DNA of 22,362 nucleotides from SIG603 sp964370635. Its GTDB lineage: Bacteria; Bacillota; Clostridia; Oscillospirales; Acutalibacteraceae. The stretch lies in NCBI GenBank assembly GCA_964370635.1, contig CAYJJU010000028.1, positions 1-22,362 on the forward strand, written 5' to 3'. Positions 5,401-13,168 of this stretch are shown piece by piece (the stretch's first letter is position 1; every line of letters starts with the position of its first letter). Below the pieces are notes generated by a model that did no database searches, was not told the origin of the DNA, and worked only from the letters and a program-made list of their open reading frames with translations. The position numbers and the translations under genes are program-made.

Positions 5401-7140
5401 ATGGCGCTTGACGCAATTTTTTTAAGGCATATAAGAAGCGAATTTCATGAAAAACTAATTGGCGGTAGGGTGGATAAAATACATCAGCCAAACCGTGACG
5501 AAATACTCATGTCCATAAGGACAAGGGAAAAAACATATAAAATACTGTTTTCGGTAAGGCCTGATACTGCAAGGGTGCATTTTACCGATTTTTCGCCTGA
5601 AAATCCGGCACAGCCTCCTATGCTTTGCATGCTTTTAAGAAAAAGACTGCAAAGTGCTAAAGTCATGGGCGTTTATCAAAGCGGACTTGAAAGAGTGATG
5701 AAAATTGAGTTTGAGGCGGTAAACGAGCTTGGTGAGCGTGTAAGTTTATGCATAGTTTGTGAGATTATGGGTAAGTACAGCAACATAATTTTGGTAGGTG
5801 AAGACGGGAAAATTATAGATGCAATTAAAAGGGTAGATGCACAAATGAGCTCCGAAAGACTTATTTTTCCGGGGCTTTTATACCGTGACCCTCCAAAGCA
5901 AGATAAGGTTTCTGTTTTAGAAATTCAGGCGGAAGAAATTTTGGAAAAAATTGAAAATCTTCCCAAAATGGCATACCTAAACAAAGCTATAATGGCGGTA
6001 ATACAAGGTGTTTCTCCCATAGTTTCAAGAGAGATAGAACATGTGGTCGGAAGAGGGGAAAGCGTTGTTTCCTCGCAGATGACAAACTATCAAAAAGACA
6101 GGCTTTTAAAGGAAATTACTGCGCTTAAAGAGGCATATCAAAATGCAAGTGGTAGGCCTTTTATGGTCACAAATAATCAAGATAAGCCTATAGATTTTTC
6201 TTTTATGGATATAAAACAATATGCAAATGCCGCAAAGGTTTTAAAGCTAGAAAGTTTTTCTAGACTTTTAGATAGCTTTTACATACAGCGTGACACAATG
6301 GAGCGCATGAGGGTGAAAAGCATGGACCTTTATAAGCTTTTGACAAACAGAGAAGAGAGACTTTCAAGAAAAATTGAAAGCCAGCTTATGGAGATTAAGG
6401 ACTGCGAAAATCGAGAAGAATTTAGGATGAAGGCAGATTTAATAAATGCGAATATTTATGCAGTAAAAGACAGAGTAAGCTCTATAAAAGTAATGAATTA
6501 TTTTGACGAGGATTATCCTGAAATAGAAATTGAGCTTGACCCACTGCTTACGGCGTCACAAAATGCGCAAAGGTATTATAAAAAATACACCAGGGCAAAG
6601 ACGGCGAAAATAAAATTAGGCGAGCAAATTGAAATAGCAAAAGCGGAGCGAGAATATATAGAGAGCCTATTTTTTTCACTGACAGAGGCTAAAACGGAGC
6701 AGGACTTACTAGAAATAAGGACGGAGCTCTCAGAGCAAGGATATGTAAAGGCTCAGGGCGGTAAAAAGGCTAAGGCGGTAAAGCAGCTTCCTCCATTAGA
6801 GTTTGAAGTTTCCGACGGATTTAAGGTTTTGGTTGGAAGAAATAATAAGCAAAACGATACCTTAACAATGAAAACTGCAAGAAACAGCGACATGTGGTTT
6901 CACACAAAAAATATTCCTGGCTCTCATGTAATACTCCAAACAGGGGGTGTTGAGCCCACAGACAAGGCGCTTGAAGATGCAGCGAGGATAGCCGCAAGGC
7001 ACAGCAAAGCCAAAAATTCCTCACAGGTGCCGGTGGATTACACTAAGGTTAAAAATATATCAAAACCGCAAGGAGCAAAACCGGGTAAAGTTATATTTGT
7101 AAATTATTATACTATGTATGTAAATCCGCAGGAAGAGTAA
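5401..7140 (+). CDS. rqcH: RqcH, ribosome-associated quality control NFACT protein
   Basis: This 579-residue protein is a full-length bacterial NFACT (Rqc2/RqcH, formerly fibronectin-binding protein A-like) protein. It binds stalled 50S subunits carrying peptidyl-tRNA and recruits alanyl-tRNA to add C-terminal alanine tails that mark the peptide for degradation. The NFACT-N domain begins ALDAIFLRHIRSEF and includes Glu97-Arg98 where Bacillus RqcH has the functionally needed Asp97-Arg98. A coiled-coil middle domain spans roughly 290-430, with charged heptads. The NFACT-R domain (about 465-560) has DMWFHTKNIPGSHVIL. It follows the Nif3 gene by eight bases with AGGAGG, completing a translation-linked operon. 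Confidence 0.94.
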   Translation: MALDAIFLRHIRSEFHEKLIGGRVDKIHQPNRDEILMSIRTREKTYKILFSVRPDTARVHFTDFSPENPAQPPMLCMLLRKRLQSAKVMGVYQSGLERVMKIEFEAVNELGERVSLCIVCEIMGKYSNIILVGEDGKIIDAIKRVDAQMSSERLIFPGLLYRDPPKQDKVSVLEIQAEEILEKIENLPKMAYLNKAIMAVIQGVSPIVSREIEHVVGRGESVVSSQMTNYQKDRLLKEITALKEAYQNASGRPFMVTNNQDKPIDFSFMDIKQYANAAKVLKLESFSRLLDSFYIQRDTMERMRVKSMDLYKLLTNREERLSRKIESQLMEIKDCENREEFRMKADLINANIYAVKDRVSSIKVMNYFDEDYPEIEIELDPLLTASQNAQRYYKKYTRAKTAKIKLGEQIEIAKAEREYIESLFFSLTEAKTEQDLLEIRTELSEQGYVKAQGGKKAKAVKQLPPLEFEVSDGFKVLVGRNNKQNDTLTMKTARNSDMWFHTKNIPGSHVILQTGGVEPTDKALEDAARIAARHSKAKNSSQVPVDYTKVKNISKPQGAKPGKVIFVNYYTMYVNPQEE

Positions 7141-7147
7141 GTTTTAT

Positions 7148-7176
7148 TTGCTTTTTTCTGGTAAAATTGGTATAAT
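7148..7176 (+). promoter_or_regulatory. Promoter of the GGDEF-EAL gene
   Basis: TTGCTT (7148-7153), a 17-base spacer and TATAAT (7171-7176), preceded by TGG to form an extended -10, lie about 50 bases upstream of the start codon. No terminator is visible after rqcH, so some read-through is possible. Confidence 0.7.
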
Positions 7177-7229
7177 ATTTAATTGGATAGATATTATTGT
7201 GACTATGATCGAAATGGGGTAGTGGTTTT

Positions 7230-9446
7230 ATGATTAAAAAGATTTTTAGCGTTTCCATGGTGCTCATAGCTGCGATATTACTGCTACTTGTTGTTTTAAG
7301 GACATACCGTTTTAGTAATGCAATTAACACAAGGCTTGAAGAGTCTACGTTAAATTCCTTATCTGAAATATCTTTGAATGTTAAGTTTTTTATTGAAGAC
7401 GATTTAACAAAAAAAATAGAGTTTTTAGACAGTCTTGTGGACACATTAATCACCGTTGCTACTGACGAGGAAAGAATAGCGGAATATATTGCAGATATGA
7501 GTCGTCACAGCAGTTTTGGGCTTAGAAGAATAGCGGTAGTGGATAAGGACGGAAACGGAATTACAGAAGAGCGGCAATACGTGGATATTTCTGAGGCGGA
7601 TTATTTTGAAACGCTTAAAGAGGGAAATATAGTTATTACCGATTTTGTAGTGTCGCCCGTGACAGGTGGACAGGCGGTCATTATTGCAAGTCCTATATTC
7701 ATAGGTGGAGTGTTTGATGGAGCCATTCAAGCAGAGGTTGCAATAGAAGATATAGAATATTTATTTGAGTCTTCGTTTGATGGCCGAGGATATTACTTTG
7801 TAGTCGATGCACAGGGTACAATAATATCACAAACGCAAAATGAATATACAATCGCAACGGATAATTTGTTTGAGTCAATGGCTTATGTCGATGTAGAGGG
7901 CGGTTATGATATTGATTATTTGGTGGGAGCGGTCGAAAACGAACAAGAATTCACTTTGGAATATACGGTAGAAGATGAGAAAAGACTTGCGCAAATCAGG
8001 ACCATAGAAAATACGGACTGGTACCTTTTTACAGCAATTCCGGAGGAAGTCATATCGCAAGAGTCAGACGAGATAAGTGCTGATGTGTATGTGTTTGTTG
8101 TTGAGATGTGCGTTGCGGTAGCAGGAGCTTTAATAGCAATAATAGTTTTACAACTTACTTGGAATAGAAATGTAAGAAGAGCCTTAGAATATGATAAACT
8201 TACAGGGGTTTACAATCTAAGCAAATTTAAAATAGAGATTAAGAAAAAACTCATGAAATATCCTAAGGAAAGGTTTACTATTATAAAACTTGATTTAATT
8301 AACTTTAAATCTATTAATGAAATTCATGGCTTTGAAGTAGGAAATCAAGTAATAAGGCAGTTTGCAGGCGTAGGAAAAAAATCGACTTTGCCACATTTTA
8401 TGCAGGCAAGAGTGGGAGCAGACGAGTTTTTACTGTTTGCGCCATATGAAGTTTTTGAGCATCTTGATAAGACAAGTAAATATTATGAAGCGCTATTTGC
8501 AAGCGGCTTGGATTCTCTAGACCAACACGATTTCCAATTTAGATATGGAAGATACGCTATTCCTGATAATAGAAAAGAAGTAGACGAAATAGTTAACAAC
8601 GTGACAATGGCGCACTATTTTGCCAAGGAAAAGGCAGGCTCGTGTATAGTAGACTATAATGATAGCTTTACTAAAAATGTCATAAGGGCGACAGAAATTA
8701 CAAATAAAATGAATATGGCGCTTATAAATAAAGAGTTTAAGCTATATTTGCAGGGTAAGGCATGCCTTCAAACAGGTGAAATTATAGGCGCAGAAGCACT
8801 GGTGAGATGGCAACAGGCAGACGGCTCGTTTGTGTATCCTGATGAGTTTATACCCATATTTGAAAGCAACGGATTTATTGTGGATTTAGATTTTTACATG
8901 CTTAAGAAAGCTTGTGATTATCTTAAAACCCGCATACGTAGCCGCAAAAAACCAATACCTATTTCTGTTAATTTTTCAAGACTTCATCTAAATGATGATG
9001 AAATGGTAAATAAAATAATTGAAATTGTGGACGGCAAAAAGGTGCCTCGTGAGCTTATTGAGATTGAACTTACCGAGAGTATATCGCTTGATAAAGAAGA
9101 CAAGGTTGTAGAGTTTGAGAAAAAACTTCATGAAAATGGCTTTAAACTGTCTATGGACGATTTTGGAACAGGCTATTCGTCGTTTGAAACAATACAAAAA
9201 ATTAATTTCGATGTAATTAAACTGGATAAGAGCCTAATGGCGTTTTTAACAGAAAATGATAAGAGGAAAATTGTCATTACCAGCATAGTTAAAATGATTA
9301 ATTCCTTAGGGATGAAGTCTGTCGCCGAAGGCGTTGAAACAAAGGAACAGGCAGAGTTTTTACTGAGCATAGGTTGCGACACGGCACAGGGATATTATTT
9401 TTCAAGGCCTGTGGATGTAAGCGACTTTGACAAAATACTTAAATAA
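7230..9446 (+). CDS. Membrane Cache-GGDEF-EAL protein, probable c-di-GMP phosphodiesterase
   Basis: This 738-residue protein has an N-terminal membrane helix (about 8-25), an extracytoplasmic sensor region (30-285) of Cache type, a second helix (about 290-312), then GGDEF and EAL domains. The GGDEF signature is degenerate: GADEF at 396-400. The first motif reads DKLTGVYNLSKF, lacking the usual Arg after Asn, and the FKSINEIHGFEVGN segment also departs from consensus. By contrast the EAL domain keeps EAL (522-524), the SVNFS asparagine, ELTES (613-617), DD at 643-644 in DDFGTGYSS, the KLD lysine and Glu700 in AEGVE. I infer c-di-GMP hydrolysis, with the GGDEF domain perhaps a GTP-sensing regulatory module. 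The M32 gene follows by 18 bases without a terminator. Confidence 0.92.
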   Translation: MIKKIFSVSMVLIAAILLLLVVLRTYRFSNAINTRLEESTLNSLSEISLNVKFFIEDDLTKKIEFLDSLVDTLITVATDEERIAEYIADMSRHSSFGLRRIAVVDKDGNGITEERQYVDISEADYFETLKEGNIVITDFVVSPVTGGQAVIIASPIFIGGVFDGAIQAEVAIEDIEYLFESSFDGRGYYFVVDAQGTIISQTQNEYTIATDNLFESMAYVDVEGGYDIDYLVGAVENEQEFTLEYTVEDEKRLAQIRTIENTDWYLFTAIPEEVISQESDEISADVYVFVVEMCVAVAGALIAIIVLQLTWNRNVRRALEYDKLTGVYNLSKFKIEIKKKLMKYPKERFTIIKLDLINFKSINEIHGFEVGNQVIRQFAGVGKKSTLPHFMQARVGADEFLLFAPYEVFEHLDKTSKYYEALFASGLDSLDQHDFQFRYGRYAIPDNRKEVDEIVNNVTMAHYFAKEKAGSCIVDYNDSFTKNVIRATEITNKMNMALINKEFKLYLQGKACLQTGEIIGAEALVRWQQADGSFVYPDEFIPIFESNGFIVDLDFYMLKKACDYLKTRIRSRKKPIPISVNFSRLHLNDDEMVNKIIEIVDGKKVPRELIEIELTESISLDKEDKVVEFEKKLHENGFKLSMDDFGTGYSSFETIQKINFDVIKLDKSLMAFLTENDKRKIVITSIVKMINSLGMKSVAEGVETKEQAEFLLSIGCDTAQGYYFSRPVDVSDFDKILK

Positions 9447-9464
9447 TTTATTGGGAGGATTTTT

Positions 9465-10958
9465 ATGGACGCACTAAAAATTTTTAGAGAAACTCAAGCA
9501 AAAATTCACGCATACAGCCATGCCACAGGCATGCTAGTGTATGATAGTGAAACATCAATGCCAAAAGGTGCCGGCGAAAACTTGGGTAAAACCTTGGCGG
9601 TTTTATCAGAGGATATTTATAAGCTTGAGGTGTCAAAAGAGTTAAAAGATGCCTTGAAAAGCCTAATGGCAAACAGCGAAGAGCTTGACGCACAGACTAA
9701 AAAAGAAGTAGAAGAAGTGGCAAGAAATCTTGAGAAGACAGAAAAAATTCCTATGGAGGAATATGTTGAGTATCAAGTTGCAAGAAGTGCTGCGGGTATG
9801 GCGTGGCAAGAAGCAAAGGCCAAAAATGACTACGAAACATTTAAACCTCATCTAAAAAAGATGATAGATTTTAATGTCAAATTTGCAAAATACGTAAAAC
9901 CAGAGGAAGAAAATCTGTATAACACCATGCTAGATGACTATGAGCGTGGAATTACAGCAGATGTTTTAGACGAGTATTTTGCAAAAATAAGGACGGATTT
10001 AGTGCCTTTAATTTTAAAAATTAAAGATATGCCAAAGCCTAGGACAGACTTTTTAAAAAGGGCTTATCCTATAGAGGGGCAAAAAATAATAGCCTCATAT
10101 CTAATGGACGTCTTGTGCCTTGATAAAAATTATTGCTCTTTGGGCGAAACCGAGCATCCTTTCTCTACACATTTTTCAAACAAAGACGTGCGTATAACAA
10201 CAAACTTCCATGAAGACAATATAGCAAGCAGTTTTTATAGCGTAATTCATGAGGGCGGACACGGCATGTACGAACTTAACACAGCAGACGAGCTTTACGG
10301 CACGGTGCTTGCAAGCGGTACTAGCATGGGCATACATGAATCTCAGTCAAGATTTTGGGAAAATATTGTAGGTCGCTCTTTAGAGTTTATAAACCTCGTG
10401 TTTCCAAAACTTAAAGAAGTTTTCCCAGAGCAGTTAGAAGATGTCACTGCACAGGAATTTTACAAGGCTATAAACAAGGCAGAGCCAAGCCTTATTAGGA
10501 TAGAGGCGGACGAGCTTACCTATTCTATGCATATCATGATACGCTATGAGATAGAAAAACTAATAATTGGCGGAAAAATCGGCATAGACGAACTGCCGGC
10601 ACAGTGGAATAAACTTTATAAAGAATATTTAGGCGTAGATGTTCCAAGCGATGACAAGGGAATACTACAAGACGTGCACTGGTCTATGGGCATGTTTGGC
10701 TACTTCCCAAGTTACTCTATAGGAAGTGCCTATGCATCGCAAATTGCAAAATCAATGGAGAAAGACATAGATATTAAGGCCTTAATCGTAAAGGGAGAGC
10801 TTCAAGCAATTGTCGACTGGCTTACAGAGCATGTGTATAAATACGGCTCACTTTTAAATCCAAAAGAAGTGATAAATGTATGTTGTGGCACAGACTTCGA
10901 CCCGAATTTCTATGTGGATTATTTAACCGAGAAATATACAAAACTATATAATCTATAA
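9465..10958 (+). CDS. M32-family metallocarboxypeptidase (Taq/Pfu type)
   Basis: This 497-residue protein matches M32 carboxypeptidases over its full length. These are mainly helical cytosolic zinc enzymes that remove C-terminal residues from peptides. The zinc-binding HEGGH is at residues 262-266 (SVIHEGGHGMYE). The third-ligand region IHESQSRFWEN follows about 25 residues later. The sequence also has the family blocks HPFSTHFSNKDVRITT, RIEADELTYSMHIMIRYEIEK and HWSMGMFGYFPSYSIGSAYASQ. There is no signal peptide. A strong GGGAGG ribosome site precedes the start. It appears co-transcribed with the GGDEF-EAL gene and ends before a clear terminator. Peptide salvage is the likely role, together with the S9 peptidases downstream. 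Confidence 0.95.
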   Translation: MDALKIFRETQAKIHAYSHATGMLVYDSETSMPKGAGENLGKTLAVLSEDIYKLEVSKELKDALKSLMANSEELDAQTKKEVEEVARNLEKTEKIPMEEYVEYQVARSAAGMAWQEAKAKNDYETFKPHLKKMIDFNVKFAKYVKPEEENLYNTMLDDYERGITADVLDEYFAKIRTDLVPLILKIKDMPKPRTDFLKRAYPIEGQKIIASYLMDVLCLDKNYCSLGETEHPFSTHFSNKDVRITTNFHEDNIASSFYSVIHEGGHGMYELNTADELYGTVLASGTSMGIHESQSRFWENIVGRSLEFINLVFPKLKEVFPEQLEDVTAQEFYKAINKAEPSLIRIEADELTYSMHIMIRYEIEKLIIGGKIGIDELPAQWNKLYKEYLGVDVPSDDKGILQDVHWSMGMFGYFPSYSIGSAYASQIAKSMEKDIDIKALIVKGELQAIVDWLTEHVYKYGSLLNPKEVINVCCGTDFDPNFYVDYLTEKYTKLYNL

Positions 10959-10965
10959 TTACTTT

Positions 10966-10992
10966 GTAGGGGAGGGTTTCCATGCCCTCCCC
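10966..10992 (+). repeat. GTAGGGG-headed palindrome
   Basis: GTAGGGGAGGG (10966-10976) contains GGGGAGGG (10969-10976), which pairs perfectly with CCCTCCCC (10985-10992) across an 8-base loop. There is no T-run. It shares its GTAGGG head and symmetry with the palindromes at 620-643 and 677-700, though the stem sequence differs. Confidence 0.6.
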
Positions 10993-11021
10993 CAGACTGC
11001 CCCAAAACCAACAACCGCAAA

Positions 11022-11049
11022 AAAAATCTGCAACCTGGCAGATTTTTTT
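11022..11049 (+). terminator. Rho-independent terminator after the M32 gene
   Basis: AAATCTGC (11024-11031) pairs with GCAGATTT (11038-11045) across a 6-base loop. Seven T follow (11043-11049) and an A-run precedes, so it could work in both directions. Confidence 0.85.
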
Positions 11050-11067
11050 GCTTACTGCGTCACAAAC

Positions 11068-11108
11068 ACCCTCATATACCCTCGTATTACTCGGTCATTT
11101 TAGGGTAT
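11068..11108. promoter_or_regulatory. Direct and inverted repeats upstream of the S9 peptidase operon
   Basis: ACCCTCATAT (11068-11077) is directly followed by ACCCTCGTAT (11078-11087), a 10-base tandem repeat with one mismatch. In addition ATACCCT (11076-11082) is the inverted match of AGGGTAT (11102-11108). The spacing of one helical turn and the location 60-100 bases before the first S9 gene suggest a regulator-binding site, but none is proven. The promoter itself is weakly defined, with TATTAT near 11146-11151. Confidence 0.35.
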
Positions 11109-11169
11109 TTGTTCCTTGTCTTGTAGATTTTTGGACAGTCTGAAATATTATAAAAGAGGAGTAAATCAA

Positions 11170-13158
11170 ATGAAAAAAATCGAAATCGAAACCCTGCTTG
11201 AATATAAATTTTTAAGCTCGCCTACAATTTCGCCAGACGGCAAACACACAGCATTTGTAGTGTGTCAGGCGGATATCAAAGAAAATACTTATCCCGCATC
11301 AATTTACCTGCTTGATAACGACACGAAGGCCGTAAAAAAGCTAACTGCTAAGGGCAGTGTGTCAAATCTTTCATGGCTTAGTGACACCACGCTTGTTTTC
11401 TCTTCTGTGAGAGATGAAAAAATTAAGGAAAAAGTTAAAAGCGGCGAGGAAATCACTTGTTATTACTACATAGACATAACAGGCGGAGAGGCTCAGCTTT
11501 TTGAGAAAACTCAGCTGTTATCGGGAAAACTTACCGATATAGGCGAGGGCAAATTTGTAACAACTGCAATTTATGACATTAACCGCCCAAATTTAGAGGG
11601 TAAATCAGACAGCGAGCGCAAAGAGATTTTAAAAGAATATAAAGAGCGTGGCTACACAGTGTTTGAGGAAGTGCCGTTTTGGGGCAATGGACAGGGTGTA
11701 GTAAGTAGAAAAAGAAATAGAATATACATTTATGATAAAAACAGTAAAACATATGAGGCCATAACTCCAGCACTTTTTGGTGTTTCACAGTATGATGTAA
11801 AAAATGGAAAAATACTTTACAGCGGTGTAGAATATGATGATATCATGCCTATTAAAGACGGGCTATATATTTACGACATTAAATCAAAAGAGACAAAATG
11901 CGTAGTAGAGCCAAATATTAATTCCATAAGACAAATTTCGATAGGGGACAACAAGGCGGTAGTTTGCATGACAAGGGGCGATGAGTTTGGAATGAACCAA
12001 AATGCAGACATTTATGTTTTAGATTTAGATACACTTAGCCTTGAGCTCATAGCAAAGCACGGCATGTCGCCTGTAGGAAGCAACAGTGTAAACAGTGACG
12101 CACTATACGGCGGTGGCAAATCGCAAATGCTAATAGACAATATGTACTACTATCTTACAACCATTAATAATAATTCCTGCTTAAACAGTATCGATTTAAA
12201 CACCGGGGAGATTGAAAGGCTTACAAGCCTTGACGATGTGCAGAGTTTTGATATTTTTGATGACAAAGTCTTTATGGTGGCGCAAGAGGAAAGTACATTA
12301 AACGAGCTTTATGTTTTGCACAGTGGGGAAGAGAAGAAGCTTACAAGTTTTAATGCTTTTGTAGAAAGTGAATACAGCGTATCAAAACCCGAAGCTCTCA
12401 CGGCGCTAAACGGCGAGCTTGAAATTTACGGATACGTCTTAAAGCCAAAGGACTACGCTAAAGGAAACAGTTATCCTGCAATTTTACATATTCACGGAGG
12501 GCCTAAAACCGTGTTTTCAAACACCTTCCATCATGAAATGCAAATGTGGGCAAATGACGGTTATTTTGTTATTTACTGCAACCCCAGAGGAAGTGATGGC
12601 AGAGGTGATGAATTTGCCGATATAAGGGCAAAATACGGCAGCATAGACTATGACGACATTATGGCATTTTGCGATAAGGCACTTGATACTTATGAAGACA
12701 TAGACAAAAGCAGAGTAGGTGTCACGGGCGGAAGCTATGGCGGATTTATGACAAACTGGATAATCGGACACACAGACAGGTTTAAATGCGCCTGCGCTCA
12801 AAGATGCATTTCAAACTGGACATCTTTTGAGGGCACAACCGATATAGGGTATTTCTTTGCGCCAGACCAAGTAGGGGCGTCGCACATGGAAGACTCACAA
12901 AAACAGTGGGCACAGTCACCGCTTAAGTATGCAGACAATGTGAAAACTCCGACACTGTTTATCCACTCAGACGAAGACTACAGATGCCATATGGCAGAGG
13001 CTTTACAGATGTTTACGGCACTTAAAATGCACGATGTACCGTCAAGGCTTTGCCTGTTAAAAGGCGATAACCACAACCTTTCAAGGGGTGGCAAACCGAG
13101 AAATCGTATAAAACGCATGGAAGAAATACTAGGCTGGATGAATAAATATTTAAAGTAG
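11170..13158 (+). CDS. S9 family (prolyl oligopeptidase-type) serine peptidase, copy 1
   Basis: This 662-residue protein has an N-terminal beta-propeller-like region (about 1-400) with WD40-like repeats, such as the opening SPTISPDGKHTAFVV, and a C-terminal alpha/beta-hydrolase domain. The catalytic triad is visible: Ser522 in GGSYGGF, Asp603 in SDEDYR and His635 in GDNHNLSRGG. HGGPKTVF supplies the oxyanion-hole region. Acylaminoacyl-peptidase or dipeptidyl-peptidase activity on short peptides is expected. No signal peptide is seen, so it is cytosolic. I start at ATG 11170, with AGAGGAG nine bases upstream. An in-frame extension to 11116 has no ribosome site. The next gene is a diverged paralogue beginning ten bases after the stop. 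Confidence 0.93.
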   Translation: MKKIEIETLLEYKFLSSPTISPDGKHTAFVVCQADIKENTYPASIYLLDNDTKAVKKLTAKGSVSNLSWLSDTTLVFSSVRDEKIKEKVKSGEEITCYYYIDITGGEAQLFEKTQLLSGKLTDIGEGKFVTTAIYDINRPNLEGKSDSERKEILKEYKERGYTVFEEVPFWGNGQGVVSRKRNRIYIYDKNSKTYEAITPALFGVSQYDVKNGKILYSGVEYDDIMPIKDGLYIYDIKSKETKCVVEPNINSIRQISIGDNKAVVCMTRGDEFGMNQNADIYVLDLDTLSLELIAKHGMSPVGSNSVNSDALYGGGKSQMLIDNMYYYLTTINNNSCLNSIDLNTGEIERLTSLDDVQSFDIFDDKVFMVAQEESTLNELYVLHSGEEKKLTSFNAFVESEYSVSKPEALTALNGELEIYGYVLKPKDYAKGNSYPAILHIHGGPKTVFSNTFHHEMQMWANDGYFVIYCNPRGSDGRGDEFADIRAKYGSIDYDDIMAFCDKALDTYEDIDKSRVGVTGGSYGGFMTNWIIGHTDRFKCACAQRCISNWTSFEGTTDIGYFFAPDQVGASHMEDSQKQWAQSPLKYADNVKTPTLFIHSDEDYRCHMAEALQMFTALKMHDVPSRLCLLKGDNHNLSRGGKPRNRIKRMEEILGWMNKYLK

Positions 13159-13168
13159 GAGTAAAATA

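Noticed and set aside
10966..10992. Palindrome as terminator of the M32 gene
   Set aside because: It has no T-run, and a complete terminator with seven T lies about 30 bases further on.
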